Source of the DNA: Oxalobacter vibrioformis
Lineage (GTDB): Bacteria > Pseudomonadota > Gammaproteobacteria > Burkholderiales > Burkholderiaceae_D
Length of the DNA stretch: 64,000 nucleotides
Direction: 5' to 3'
Assembly: GCF_027118995.1 (NCBI RefSeq)
Contig: NZ_CP098242.1
Location: forward strand, 372,001-436,000
Position 1 is the first letter of the stretch. The number at the start of each line of letters is the position of its first letter. A program made the translations under genes and the position numbers. Of the stretch, positions 39,812 to 49,106 are shown piece after piece. A model generated the notes under the pieces. It did no database searches. It worked only from the letters and a program-made list of their open reading frames with translations, and was not told where the DNA came from.

Positions 39812-41026
39812 GTGTTCTGGGAAAAAAAACTAGAAAACTGGGTTACCAATTTCAAAAAGGAATCCAGCATGCCGCTCCGCGTCGAAATGTGGAACGGAAA
39901 TACCTACGATTTTTGCGATGGTACGCCTGCCGTTACCATCCGTGTTCCGGCGCTGGAGTCACTGCATTACCTGATCAAACCATCATTGGATAATCTTGGC
40001 ACTGCTTATGTCGAAGGCAAGCTCCATATCGAGGGCAAACTGACCGACATGATTGATATCGCCAATAGAATGGCTTCCGGATTTCACGATACCGTATCAG
40101 ATAGCGCCGCCAAGTTCAGAAGATTCTTTGGTGGTTTCCACAGCCGTAAAGTCGACAGGGAATCCATCGGTTATCACTATGATGTCTCAAACGAGTTTTA
40201 CCAGCAATGGCTCGATTCGCGCATGGTGTACTCCTGTGCCTACTTTGAAAACGGGGATGAAGACCTTGCGACCGCTCAGGTAAGTAAACTCGATCACATC
40301 CTGACCAAGATACGCGTTCAACCGGGCAACCGGCTGCTTGATATCGGCTGCGGATGGGGCGGACTTGTCATGCGCGCTGCTGAAAAATTCGGCGCAAAAT
40401 GCGTTGGCATCACACTCTCTGAAAATCAGTACAATCTGGCACGGGAAAGGGTAAAAGAGGCCGGCCTGGAAAAACAGGTCGAAATCCGCATGCAGGACTA
40501 TCGTGATGTCAAGGAAAGATTCGACCGCGTCACCAGTGTCGGTATGTTTGAACACGTTGGCCTGCGTTATCTCGAAAGCTATTTCAAAATTATGCACGAT
40601 CTGCTGGAAGATGATGGTATCGCAATGAATCACGGCATTACCTCCTGTGATCCTGACAGCAATGAGACACCATTCGGCGGTGGGGAATTCATCGAAAAAT
40701 ATGTGTTCCCCAATGGGGAGCTTCCCCATATCAGCATGGTGCTGAAAACCATGCAGGAAGCCGGCCTCGAATCTCACGATATCGAAAACCTCCGCCACCA
40801 CTATGCCCGCACCTGCGGCATATGGGCGGAAAACTTTGAAAACAATACCGAAGCCATCAAAAAAATTGTCGATGACAAGCGTTATCGCATCTGGCGTGTT
40901 TATCTCGCAGGGTGTTCATACGCCTTCTCTGCTGACCGGATAGCCCTTTATCAGATCCTCTGTACCAGATCAGGAAAAATGAATCCGATCCTGCCCTGGT
41001 CAAGGCGCTATATGTATGAAAATTAA
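39812..41026 (+). CDS. cfa: Cyclopropane-fatty-acyl-phospholipid synthase
   Basis: A 404-residue SAM-dependent enzyme that adds a methylene bridge to unsaturated acyl chains of membrane phospholipids, usually in stationary phase or acid stress. The catalytic domain shows YHYDVSNEFYQQWLDSRMVYSCAYF, the SAM motif LLDIGCGWGGLVMRAAE (about residue 171), GITLSENQYNLA, and SVGMFEHVGLRYLE. The N-terminal ~110 residues are the lipid-binding domain. Start is GTG at 39812 with AGGAGG eight bases upstream. A bidirectional terminator separates it from msrA. Confidence 0.95.
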   Translation: MFWEKKLENWVTNFKKESSMPLRVEMWNGNTYDFCDGTPAVTIRVPALESLHYLIKPSLDNLGTAYVEGKLHIEGKLTDMIDIANRMASGFHDTVSDSAAKFRRFFGGFHSRKVDRESIGYHYDVSNEFYQQWLDSRMVYSCAYFENGDEDLATAQVSKLDHILTKIRVQPGNRLLDIGCGWGGLVMRAAEKFGAKCVGITLSENQYNLARERVKEAGLEKQVEIRMQDYRDVKERFDRVTSVGMFEHVGLRYLESYFKIMHDLLEDDGIAMNHGITSCDPDSNETPFGGGEFIEKYVFPNGELPHISMVLKTMQEAGLESHDIENLRHHYARTCGIWAENFENNTEAIKKIVDDKRYRIWRVYLAGCSYAFSADRIALYQILCTRSGKMNPILPWSRRYMYEN

Positions 41027-41049
41027 TGGCAATTTCTGATATCAGTACC

Positions 41050-41080
41050 AATCGCCCGGTATTTTTCCGGGCGATTTTCT
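41050..41080. terminator. Bidirectional terminator between cfa and msrA
   Basis: AATCGCCCGG / CCGGGCGATT stem with a TATTTTT-rich loop, flanked by TTTCTTC on the plus side. It lies between two convergent genes. Confidence 0.8.
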
Positions 41081-41614
41081 TCAGGCCTTGAGGCGCTCTG
41101 AAAACAGACGGCGGAACTGAGAGACTTTCGGCTCTATGACAAAAATACAATAGCCCTGCTCGGGATTATCCTTGTAAAAATTCTGGTGATAATCCTCGGC
41201 AGGGTAAAATTTCGTGAAAGCCTCCACCTGCGTCACGATGGGAGAAGACCAGACACCGGCCATCTCCGACATGACTTCATGCACTATCCGCTTCTGCTCG
41301 GGCGTATGGTAAAAAACAGCCGAGCGGTATTGCGGCCCGATATCATTTCCCTGACGGTTTGGCGTGGTTGGATCATGCATCATGAAAAATATCCGGAGAA
41401 TATCGCCATAAGCGATCACATCCGGGTCAAATGTGATATTCACCACTTCAGCATGCCCTGTTGTCCCCTGCGAAACCGTCTCATAGGTCGGGTTATCAAC
41501 ATGTCCACCGGTATATCCCGATACAACAGACTCTACGCCTTTCATGTCCTGGAAAACGGCTTCGAGGCACCAGAAACAGCCTCCACCAAGCGTTGCAATT
41601 TCTGTAGCCATCAT
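41081..41614 (-). CDS. msrA: Peptide methionine-(S)-sulfoxide reductase
   Basis: A 177-residue enzyme that repairs oxidised methionine (S form). GGGCFWCLEAVF holds the catalytic Cys, and GYTGGHVDNPTYETVSQGTTGHAEVV and GNDIGPQYRSAVFYH are family signatures. AEDYHQNFYKDNP follows. Either of two adjacent ATG codons (41614, 41611) could be used; GGAG lies just upstream. An oxidative-damage repair gene fits an anaerobe exposed to oxygen. Confidence 0.95.
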   Translation of the reverse strand: MMATEIATLGGGCFWCLEAVFQDMKGVESVVSGYTGGHVDNPTYETVSQGTTGHAEVVNITFDPDVIAYGDILRIFFMMHDPTTPNRQGNDIGPQYRSAVFYHTPEQKRIVHEVMSEMAGVWSSPIVTQVEAFTKFYPAEDYHQNFYKDNPEQGYCIFVIEPKVSQFRRLFSERLKA

Positions 41615-41862
41615 TTTCTCCTTCTCAAGCTTTTTCTTTACTTTATCCTAAAGTGGAAAAACCTGCCTGATGCAGGACAGATTAGGTTTTCCTTCTGCTT
41701 TTGGTCAAAAAATGCTTTCGGGAAAATATTCCCCGGACAAGTTGACGAACACAGCAAAATACATAAGAATGAATTTGCAGTGCACGTGGATCATTGTGGA
41801 AAACTGTTCTTGTTTCGCGCTGATCTGATATTTCACTATCATCGTTTTTTCAGGGGAATACC

Positions 41863-42369
41863 ATGTTTAAAAAAATACTAATACCAACCGATGGTTCACC
41901 TCTTTCAAACCAGGCTGCGCTTGAAGGCATCACCCTGGCCAAACAGATCGGCGCAGAAATTGTGTGCATTTACGTGGCACGTGAACGTCAGAATCCAGCA
42001 TTCGATTTTTCGGATGTTCCGATAAAAAACCAGATTTCACCTGAGGAATATGAAGCGGCTGTTGCTACAGCAGGCAACGCGCTGATGCTTCCGCTTCGCG
42101 AGGCGGCTGAAAAGGAGGGCGTCAAATTTACCAGGCTGATTGAAATTTCCAATACAGCAGCCAACACGATTGTCCAGACAGCAGAAGAAAACGGCTGCGA
42201 CATGATCTTTATGGGCTCTCAGGGCTCGGCCGGGTGGGCCAGCATGCTGTTGGGCAGTGTCGCCGCCAAGGTGGTTGCTCTGAGCCAGATGCCGGTAACC
42301 GTATACAAGGTCAAAAAGGCACAGGTTCCTGCCAAAGCAAAAATCAATATTGGTGTTCTGCCGATATAA
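41863..42369 (+). CDS. Universal stress protein (UspA family)
   Basis: A 168-residue single-domain USP. MFKKILIPTDGSPLSNQAAL is the standard start, and GSQGSAGWASMLLGSVAAKV is the ATP-binding loop (G-2x-G-9x-G-S). A slightly longer C-terminal tail (KKAQVPAKAKINIGVLPI) is present. Preceded by AGGGG and followed by a strong terminator, so monocistronic. Role is stress survival by family; no specific partner is visible. Confidence 0.92.
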   Translation: MFKKILIPTDGSPLSNQAALEGITLAKQIGAEIVCIYVARERQNPAFDFSDVPIKNQISPEEYEAAVATAGNALMLPLREAAEKEGVKFTRLIEISNTAANTIVQTAEENGCDMIFMGSQGSAGWASMLLGSVAAKVVALSQMPVTVYKVKKAQVPAKAKINIGVLPI

Positions 42370-42377
42370 GCCAAAAC

Positions 42378-42409
42378 AAAACTGCCGGTACAATTACCGG
42401 CAGTTTTTT
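42378..42409. terminator. Terminator between uspA and sua5
   Basis: AAACTGCCGGTA / TACCGGCAGTTT hairpin with a T-run on the plus side and A-run on the other. Serves both convergent genes. Confidence 0.9.
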
Positions 42410-42425
42410 ATCATGCCTACGTCTT

Positions 42426-43448
42426 TCATCCCAACAGCTTTTCCAGCATATCCTTTGTATCATGCGCAGCACGGCGCAACCTGTCATTCACGCCATCCCA
42501 GGCAATATCTTCCGGTGGATGCTCCACGATAATCACATCAACGCCCGCTTCGTCCAGCCTGCGCAGGCAGGCATACAGTTCATGCGAATACGCCTCTACG
42601 GATAGCGGCATCACTATCCTTGTGAAAAGGTGCTCCTTCGATACATCCGGCAATGATGAATAATGCATGACAGCGGCAGGTATTCCCTTTTTCTTCAACG
42701 TGGAAAATACCTCTGCCATCTGCGATGTGGCAACCAGCACCACCGGCGTATCAGGCGCATAATGGGACAACAGTGTGCCTGAGGCGCGGGGTGCCGTACT
42801 ATCGGCCTTTGCCGGTATCCGGCCTGTTACACGGGCAATATCCGTGGCACTGATCTTTCCAGGCCTTAACAATACCGGCCCATGCGTATCAATCCGCGAA
42901 AGATCCAGTATGGTGGACTCAATACCGACCTCACTCTGCCCGCCATCCAGTACAACAGCAAGACGGGTATCATTACCAAACTCATCACGCACATGCCGGG
43001 CCAGGGTAGGGCTCACATGGCCAAAGAGATTAGCCGAAGGCGCTGCCACGCCCCCTTTACCCGCCTTGAAGGTCAAAAGCAATGCCTGCGCAACAGGGTG
43101 TGAAGGACACCGCAAGCCAATCGTATCCTGCCCGCCGGCAACGGCAGACGGAATATGTGCGGCACGTTTCAGGATCAGTGTCAGCGGCCCGGGCCAGAAA
43201 GCATCAATCAGTTTTCTCGCTTCTTCAGGAATCGCCTCTGCCCAGTAAGCAATATCAGCACCGGGCGCCAGATGCACGATAAGCGGATGGCCGGATGGGC
43301 GGCCCTTTAACGCATAGATGGCGGCAACCGCATCCGGATTTTCCGCGTCAGCACCCAAGCCATAAACTGTCTCGGTAGGAAATGCCACCAGCTGCCCTTT
43401 TCCAAGGGCATCAGCGGCAAGATGAATTTCATTGCTGTCAGGCACCAC
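42426..43448 (-). CDS. L-threonylcarbamoyladenylate synthase, Sua5 type
   Basis: A 340-residue enzyme forming threonylcarbamoyl-AMP for tRNA t6A37. Residues 1-205 are the YrdC/TsaC domain (FPTETVYGLGADAENP, KGRPSGHPLIVHL, APSANLFGHVSPT). Residues ~220-340 are the Sua5 C-terminal domain, so this is the long form. It starts eight bases after purC and is the last gene of the purE-purC-sua5 group. The t6A-using enzyme TcdA lies 4 kb away. Confidence 0.93.
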   Translation of the reverse strand: MVPDSNEIHLAADALGKGQLVAFPTETVYGLGADAENPDAVAAIYALKGRPSGHPLIVHLAPGADIAYWAEAIPEEARKLIDAFWPGPLTLILKRAAHIPSAVAGGQDTIGLRCPSHPVAQALLLTFKAGKGGVAAPSANLFGHVSPTLARHVRDEFGNDTRLAVVLDGGQSEVGIESTILDLSRIDTHGPVLLRPGKISATDIARVTGRIPAKADSTAPRASGTLLSHYAPDTPVVLVATSQMAEVFSTLKKKGIPAAVMHYSSLPDVSKEHLFTRIVMPLSVEAYSHELYACLRRLDEAGVDVIIVEHPPEDIAWDGVNDRLRRAAHDTKDMLEKLLG

Positions 43449-43456
43449 AGTTTTTG

Positions 43457-44335
43457 TTACTCCGTCAGCAAACGGAGTGCCTCATGATATTTTTCCGCTG
43501 TTTTCCGGGCAATATCTTCCGGAAGGCGCGGCGCAGGCGCCTGTTTATTCCAGGGCTGCTCTTCCAGCCAGTCCCGTACAAACTGCTTGTCAAAAGACGG
43601 AGGAGAACTGCCCGTGACATAACGCGATGCCAGCCAGAAGCGGGAAGAATCCGGCGTCAGGATTTCATCAATCAGGTACACCTTTCCCTGCTCATCCTGG
43701 CCAAACTCGAATTTGGTATCAGCAATCAAAATCCCTTTTTGCGCAGCGTATTCTGCTGCGGCAGAATACAGACTAATCGCCATATCACGCACCTGTCGGG
43801 CCACATCAGCACCCACGATTTTTTCTGCCTCCTCAAACGTGATGTTTTCATCATGGTCACCCACCGCCGCCTTTGTCGAGGGCGTAAACATCACTTCCGG
43901 CAGTTTTTCCGCTTTCTGCATACCCCCTGGAAGCGTAATGCCGGCAACCTGCCCGGTTTTCTGGTAGTCCAGCCAGCCCGTGCCTATCATATAGCCGCGC
44001 ACGATGGCTTCAATACCAAGGGGCTTGAGCTTTTTCACCACCACTGCACGGCCTTCCACCTGGTCACGCTCATCCGGTGCGACAACGGATACCGGATCAA
44101 TGTCTGTCATATGATTCGACATCATGTTGCCGAATTTTTTAAACCAGAAATTCGACATGGCTGTGAGGATCCTGCCCTTTTCAGGAATCGGATCATCCAG
44201 TACGACATCAAAAGCGGAAAGACGATCCGTCTGCACCACCAACAGCTTGTCGTCACCCACCGCATAAATATCCCGAACCTTGCCGCGATGTAAAAGCGGC
44301 AGTGACTTCAGGTTCGTTTGCATCATCCCTGACAT
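43457..44335 (-). CDS. purC: SAICAR synthetase
   Basis: Phosphoribosylaminoimidazole-succinocarboxamide synthase: joins CAIR and aspartate using ATP in purine synthesis. Signatures: [54 protein letters not shown] and [14 protein letters not shown]. 292 residues is the longer eukaryote-like/betaproteobacterial form. Ten bases downstream of purE in the same operon, so consecutive steps of one pathway are encoded together. Confidence 0.96.
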   Translation of the reverse strand: MSGMMQTNLKSLPLLHRGKVRDIYAVGDDKLLVVQTDRLSAFDVVLDDPIPEKGRILTAMSNFWFKKFGNMMSNHMTDIDPVSVVAPDERDQVEGRAVVVKKLKPLGIEAIVRGYMIGTGWLDYQKTGQVAGITLPGGMQKAEKLPEVMFTPSTKAAVGDHDENITFEEAEKIVGADVARQVRDMAISLYSAAAEYAAQKGILIADTKFEFGQDEQGKVYLIDEILTPDSSRFWLASRYVTGSSPPSFDKQFVRDWLEEQPWNKQAPAPRLPEDIARKTAEKYHEALRLLTE

Positions 44336-44345
44336 AGTTTTCCAA

Positions 44346-45035
44346 TCACTTCAGTTCCGGCAGGCTGGCTTTCAATACTTTTTCAGACTGTTTTTCCCTG
44401 AAATCCAGCAGCTTTTTCCTCAATGCAGGGTCTGTCAGCGCCAGCATGGCAACGACTGCAAGTGCGGCATTGGCAGCGCCTGCCTCACCAATCGCCATGG
44501 TCGGCACAGGAATCCCTTTGGGCATCTGTACCGTTGCAAGCAGCGAATCCAGCCCTTTCATGTACTTGGATGGCATGGGAACGCCAAAAGTGGGCAGAAT
44601 GGTTTGTGCTGCCACGACACCGGCCAGATGGGCAGCTCCGCCCGCACCGGCAATAAACGCCTGGCAGCCACGCGCTTCCATGTCAGCAATCCACGCTTCC
44701 AGCTCTGCTGGCGAGCGGTGTGCAGAAAGTGCCCGGGCCTCATAGGGAATGCCAAAATCCTTGCACATTTGCGCCGCCTCTTTCATCACATCCCAGTCAG
44801 AGGTTGATCCCATCACAATCCCGACCAGTACTTTTCCTGTTGTTTTACCTTTGCCAGCTTTGGGCGCTGATTGTTTTTTAATTGAAGAAACCCGGTTTGA
44901 CACACTGGACACGAGCCGCTTGACACCAGATGCGGCCTTGGCTGGCGCCGCAGCGGCCGTTACCTTTTTCACGGCCGGTTTTGCCGGCGCTTTTTTCGCT
45001 GCCGTTTTTTTAAGAGAAAGTTTTTTAATTGCCAT
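44346..45035 (-). CDS. purE: N5-carboxyaminoimidazole ribonucleotide mutase with Lys/Ala-rich N-terminal extension
   Basis: The last ~160 residues are canonical PurE, which converts N5-CAIR to [51 protein letters not shown] and [13 protein letters not shown]. The first ~65 residues are unusual: repeated Lys-Lys-x-Ala/Pro-Ala segments ([16 protein letters not shown]) followed by a Ser/Val/Lys stretch, resembling histone H1-like tails. The extension is in frame with no internal start bearing a better ribosome site; GGTAGG precedes the 45035 ATG. Heads the purE-purC-sua5 operon. Confidence 0.93.
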   Translation of the reverse strand: MAIKKLSLKKTAAKKAPAKPAVKKVTAAAAPAKAASGVKRLVSSVSNRVSSIKKQSAPKAGKGKTTGKVLVGIVMGSTSDWDVMKEAAQMCKDFGIPYEARALSAHRSPAELEAWIADMEARGCQAFIAGAGGAAHLAGVVAAQTILPTFGVPMPSKYMKGLDSLLATVQMPKGIPVPTMAIGEAGAANAALAVVAMLALTDPALRKKLLDFREKQSEKVLKASLPELK

Positions 45036-45088
45036 GCTCACCTACCCGATACCTTTTCGCATCATGAAAAAACTGTCTGGAAACAAGA

Positions 45089-45116
45089 CAGGCGCGTCCC
45101 TTTTTGAGACGCACCT
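45089..45116 (-). terminator. Weak terminator after fba
   Basis: On the minus strand AGGTGCGTC pairs with GACGCGCCT (one G-T pair) and is followed by GTCTTGTTT. It may end the pgk-fba transcript before purE. Confidence 0.5.
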
Positions 45117-45158
45117 GAATTTTAATAAACCATAACAGATGGTTACAGAAAAAACGTA

Positions 45159-46223
45159 TTATTTCACGATTTGGATGAAATCGCCCGCTTTATATTTCGC
45201 CGCCATTTTGTCCAGGGAAACCGGCTTGATTTTTGGCGCCTGGCCTTCACAGCCGAACTCCAGATAACGCTGTTTGCACAACTGTTTGGCCGCTTCGCGG
45301 GCAACAGTCAGGTATTCACGCGGATCAAAATGGGTGGGGTTTTCAGCGAAATAGCGCCGGATCGCTCCTGTCATCGCCAGCCGGATATCTGTGTCGATAT
45401 TAATCTTGCGTACCCCGTTTTTGATGCCTTCCTGAATTTCCTCAACAGGCACCCCGTAGGTTTCCTTGAAATCTCCCCCAAACTGGCGGATTTCTGCAAG
45501 CAACTCCTGTGGCACCGATGAAGAGCCATGCATAACCAGATGCGTGTTCGGAATACGGGCATGAATTTCCTTGATGCGCTGGATCGACAGAATATCGCCT
45601 GTCGGCTTGCGTGTGAATTTGTATGCCCCGTGAGAAGTGCCGATCGCGATTGCCAGCGCATCACACTGGGTCTCGCGCACGAAATCAGCCGCCTCATCCG
45701 GGCTGGTCAGAAGCTGCTCCTTTGTCAGCTTGCCCTCTGCACCATGACCATCCTCCTTGCCGCCTGACATCGTTTCAAGCGACCCCAGCACCCCAAGCTC
45801 ACCTTCAACTGTTACGCCAATTGCATGGGAAAACCTCACCACCTCGCGCGTCACTTCCAGGTTGTATTCATAAGTCGATGCGGTCTTGCCATCCGGCATG
45901 AGGGAACCATCCATCATCACAGAGGAAAAGCCGGAACGGATAGCCGCCATACAGACAGCAGGTGACTGGCCGTGATCCTGATGCATCACAACCGGAATAT
46001 GCGGATAGGCCTCCACCGCCGCTTCAATCAGATGGCGAAGAAACGCCTCGCCGGCATAACGCCTTGCCCCTGCCGAAGCCTGCATGATGACAGGCGCACC
46101 CACCTCATCGGCAGCAGCCATGATTGCCTGCACCTGTTCAAGATTATTCACATTGAATGCCGGAATACCATAGCCGTTTTCCGCAGCATGATCCAGCAAT
46201 TGACGCATTGATACGATAGGCAT
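45159..46223 (-). CDS. fba: Class II fructose-bisphosphate aldolase
   Basis: A 354-residue zinc aldolase interconverting fructose 1,6-bisphosphate with DHAP and [14 protein letters not shown] holds the first metal His, and VEGELGVLG the Glu. [12 protein letters not shown] and MHGSSSVP bind phosphate and metal. Length and sequence fit the Calvin-cycle subtype found in many proteobacteria. It lies 23 bases after pgk, giving a pgk-fba operon for gluconeogenesis/glycolysis. Confidence 0.95.
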   Translation of the reverse strand: MPIVSMRQLLDHAAENGYGIPAFNVNNLEQVQAIMAAADEVGAPVIMQASAGARRYAGEAFLRHLIEAAVEAYPHIPVVMHQDHGQSPAVCMAAIRSGFSSVMMDGSLMPDGKTASTYEYNLEVTREVVRFSHAIGVTVEGELGVLGSLETMSGGKEDGHGAEGKLTKEQLLTSPDEAADFVRETQCDALAIAIGTSHGAYKFTRKPTGDILSIQRIKEIHARIPNTHLVMHGSSSVPQELLAEIRQFGGDFKETYGVPVEEIQEGIKNGVRKINIDTDIRLAMTGAIRRYFAENPTHFDPREYLTVAREAAKQLCKQRYLEFGCEGQAPKIKPVSLDKMAAKYKAGDFIQIVK

Positions 46224-46246
46224 CCGTCTCTCCTTTGTTTAACTGT

Positions 46247-47437
46247 TTATTGGGCACGCTGCATCAGAATTTCCACGGCAGGCAGCGTTTTGCCTTCGAG
46301 AAATTCCAGGAAAGCGCCGCCTCCCGTTGAGATATAGCTGATCCTGTTTCCAATATCGTACTTGGCAATAGCTGCCAGGGTGTCACCGCCTCCGGCAATC
46401 GAAAAGGCTTTTGAGTCCGCAATCGCCATCGAAACCGCTTTTGTGCCACTGCCAAACTGATCAAATTCAAACACACCAACCGGCCCGTTCCATACAATGG
46501 TTCCCGCCTTGCCAATCAGATCAGCCAGCATCTTTGCCGTCTCAGGCCCGATATCCAGAATCATGTCATCCGCCTCGACGGCATCCACCTTTTTCACACT
46601 GGCTGGCGCACTGGCAGCAAACTCTTTGGCACAGATCACATCAACAGGAATCGGAACCGTCGCGCCCCGTTTTTGCATCATCTCCATGATGGATTTTGCC
46701 TCTTCCAGCAATTCCTCTTCCACCAGCGAACGGCCGATTTCATACCCGGCAGCTTTCAGGAAAGTATTGGCAATGCCTCCACCGACAATCAGATTATCCA
46801 CCTTGCCACCCAGCGTCTTGAGAATCGTCAGCTTGCCGGATACTTTGGCGCCACCAACGACAGCCATCAGCGGATGGGCAGGATGATCAACCGCTTTGCC
46901 AAGCGCATCCAGCTCAGCCGCCATCAGCGGGCCGGCACAGGCTATCGGCGCATATTGTGCAATCCCGTAAGTCGTTGCTTCTGCACGATGCGCCGTACCA
47001 AACGCGTCATTTACGTATACATCGCACAGGGCCGCCATCTTTTTCGACAGCGCATCATCATTTTTCTTTTCACCCTTATTAAAGCGGGCATTTTCCAGCA
47101 GAACCACCTGGCCGGGCTTTACGTCCACCCCGTCAATCCAGTCACGTTTGAGCTCAACAGGCTGCCCCAGCAGCTCAGACATGCGCTTTGCCACAGGCAT
47201 GAGCGATTCACTTTCGTTGAATTCCCCTTCCGTCGGGCGACCCAGATGCGATGTCACCATGACAGCCGCTCCGGCTTTCAGCGCCATCTCCACCGCAGGC
47301 ATGGAAGCCCTGATTCGCGTATCTTCCGTAATATTGCCCTTGGCATCCTGCGGCACATTCAGATCGGCGCGGATAAATACCCGCTTACCCTTCAGTTCAC
47401 CCTTCTCGACCAGATCAGTTAAACGTTTGAATTGCAT
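46247..47437 (-). CDS. pgk: Phosphoglycerate kinase
   Basis: A 396-residue enzyme transferring phosphate between 1,3-bisphosphoglycerate and ADP. Family signatures: [67 protein letters not shown], and the nucleotide loop [13 protein letters not shown]. The ATG at 47437 is favoured over the in-frame GTG at 47446 because GGTGA lies five bases before it. First gene of pgk-fba. Confidence 0.96.
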   Translation of the reverse strand: MQFKRLTDLVEKGELKGKRVFIRADLNVPQDAKGNITEDTRIRASMPAVEMALKAGAAVMVTSHLGRPTEGEFNESESLMPVAKRMSELLGQPVELKRDWIDGVDVKPGQVVLLENARFNKGEKKNDDALSKKMAALCDVYVNDAFGTAHRAEATTYGIAQYAPIACAGPLMAAELDALGKAVDHPAHPLMAVVGGAKVSGKLTILKTLGGKVDNLIVGGGIANTFLKAAGYEIGRSLVEEELLEEAKSIMEMMQKRGATVPIPVDVICAKEFAASAPASVKKVDAVEADDMILDIGPETAKMLADLIGKAGTIVWNGPVGVFEFDQFGSGTKAVSMAIADSKAFSIAGGGDTLAAIAKYDIGNRISYISTGGGAFLEFLEGKTLPAVEILMQRAQ

Positions 47438-47618
47438 GGCTATCACCCGAAAAAAGATAATTCGATTATTTTACCGCAGCGTCTGCCACAAAAGCCCAAT
47501 TTAAAGTCTGAAATTACCGGCAGCCGAAGACTTTTTACCATGCAGCCATTATCCCCAACAAATCGGCCCGAAATTCCATTAGAATCTTACTTTTACGTTT
47601 GAAAATCAGGAGAATTTC

Positions 47619-48539
47619 ATGCCAATGCACAGTCGTGACGGTAAAATCTGGATGGATGGAAAACTAATTGAATGGCGTGACGCCAACATCCACGTGTTAA
47701 CGCACTCACTGCACTATGGCATGGCGGTGTTTGAGGGAGTCCGGGCCTATAAAACCGATAAGGGACCGGCAATTTTCCGTCTTCCCGAACATACCAGGCG
47801 TCTTTTGAACTCCGCCAAAATTTTCCAGATGAAGGTGCCCTACGACTACGACACCCTGATGGAAGCGCAAAAGGAAGTCATCCGTGTCAATAATCTGGAT
47901 TCCGGTTATATCCGCCCGCTGGTCTGGGTTGGCTCCGAAAGGCTTGGCATTGCCGCCAAAGACAATACCATCCACGCCATGATCGCGGCATGGCCATGGG
48001 GCGCCTACCTGGGCGAGGACGGGTTGAACAAGGGCATTCGCGTCAAGACTTCTTCCTTTACGCGTCACCATGTCAACGTTTCCCTGGTCCGCGCCAAGGC
48101 ATCGGGGTACTACATCAACTCCATCCTGTCCAATCAGGAAGCGCTTGCCAATGGCTATGATGAAGCACTGGTGCTGGATACCGACGGCTTCGTTTCTGAA
48201 GGCTCCGGTGAAAATGTCTTTATCGTCCGCAACGGCAAACTTTACACGCCGGACCTGGCAAGCTGTCTTGACGGCATTACCCGTGATTCCGTCATCGTCA
48301 TGGCAGAAGACATGGGATTGAAAGTCATTGAAAAACGCATCACCCGCGATGAATTCTATACCTGTGATGAGGCTTTCTTTACCGGTACCGCCGCAGAGAT
48401 CACCCCGATCCGTGAGCTCGACAACCGTGTCATTGGCGCCGGCACACGCGGCCCGATCACGGAAAAACTGCAATCCCTTTTCTTTGACGTGGTTGCCGGC
48501 AAAACGCCAAAATACGCAGACTGGCTGACCTACGTATAA
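47619..48539 (+). CDS. ilvE: Branched-chain amino acid aminotransferase
   Basis: A 306-residue fold-type IV PLP enzyme that makes Leu, Ile and Val from their keto acids. HSLHYGMAVFEGVRAYKTDKG, the PLP Lys in LVRAKASGYYINSILS, and EGSGENVFIVRNGKLYTPD plus TGTAAEITPI are diagnostic. AGGAG precedes the start. Followed by a terminator, so single gene. Confidence 0.95.
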   Translation: MPMHSRDGKIWMDGKLIEWRDANIHVLTHSLHYGMAVFEGVRAYKTDKGPAIFRLPEHTRRLLNSAKIFQMKVPYDYDTLMEAQKEVIRVNNLDSGYIRPLVWVGSERLGIAAKDNTIHAMIAAWPWGAYLGEDGLNKGIRVKTSSFTRHHVNVSLVRAKASGYYINSILSNQEALANGYDEALVLDTDGFVSEGSGENVFIVRNGKLYTPDLASCLDGITRDSVIVMAEDMGLKVIEKRITRDEFYTCDEAFFTGTAAEITPIRELDNRVIGAGTRGPITEKLQSLFFDVVAGKTPKYADWLTYV

Positions 48540-48560
48540 ACAGCCATCCACCTTTACCTG

Positions 48561-48589
48561 CCCTCCCTCTTTCGGGAGGGTATTTTTTT
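48561..48589 (+). terminator. Rho-independent terminator after ilvE
   Basis: CCCTCCC / GGGAGGG stem, six-base loop, then TATTTTTTT. Confidence 0.9.
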
Positions 48590-48642
48590 CCCTGCTTGCC
48601 AGATTCGACCGATTATCCCTACAATGAAAAAACAACGGGAAA

Positions 48643-48852
48643 ATGGAAAACGCCATGGAAGACGCCGACAAAAACCTGCTCCCCTACCGCATCATCGAAC
48701 TGAATAACCCGAAGTTGCCCATTACCTGTCCAAACAGCGAAACGCCGGTCGTTTTCATGCATCCGCGCGTCTATCTGGAGCCCAATGCCAACGGGACCTG
48801 CCGATGCCCTTACTGCAGCACTCTTTACATCATCCGTTCACTTATCGTCTGA
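48643..48852 (+). CDS. Small CHCC-type zinc-finger domain protein
   Basis: A 69-residue protein with zinc ligands in ITCPNSETPVVFMHPRVYL and CRCPYCSTLYI (Cys, His, Cys-x-x-Cys), the layout of the NDUFS6-like zinc-finger family common next to ilvE in betaproteobacteria. Its cellular role is not established. The start may be 48643 or 48655; neither has a strong ribosome site. Confidence 0.85.
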   Translation: MENAMEDADKNLLPYRIIELNNPKLPITCPNSETPVVFMHPRVYLEPNANGTCRCPYCSTLYIIRSLIV

Positions 48853-48890
48853 GTTTGCAGCCCTCTCCATCATTTTTTTGATTTGCCGCC

Positions 48891-48919
48891 CTTGAAAAAG
48901 CGGAACAGGACCCCTATCT
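48891..48919 (+). promoter_or_regulatory. Sigma-32 (heat-shock) promoter of htpG
   Basis: CTTGAAA (48891-48897), 13-base spacer, CCCCTATCT (48911-48919). This matches the RpoH consensus CTTGAAA / CCCCATNT closely. It lies about 190 bases before htpG, a classic heat-shock gene. The predicted transcript would contain the whole palindromic repeat C. Confidence 0.75.
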
Positions 48920-48946
48920 GTCACCCATTCGTTCAATAAAATATAG

Positions 48947-49087
48947 GGAACGCTGATTAAATGGCTTTATGAGATGAAGTGCAAGGCGCACGGAGCGCAG
49001 CAAGCGCGGCATATCTCGGGATAGACAAGCTTGCGAGCACCGTGTAACGCAGCAATTCGCTCACAAAGCCATTTAATCAGCGTTTCC
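48947..49087. repeat. Palindrome-ended ~142-bp repeat, copy C
   Basis: Interior is nearly identical to copies A and B (ATCTCGGGATAGACAAGCTT and flanks), but the arms differ: AACGCTGATTAAATGGCTTT and its perfect complement. Relative to A and B both arms changed in the same way, keeping the pairing. It sits between the sigma-32 promoter and the htpG ribosome site. Confidence 0.9.
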
Positions 49088-49106
49088 ATAGCAAAAGAGG
49101 AAAAAA

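Noticed and set aside
8193..49087. The three ~142-bp repeats as CRISPR or tRNA-like elements
   Set aside because: They are widely separated, single units with inverted ends and no cloverleaf or spacer pattern.
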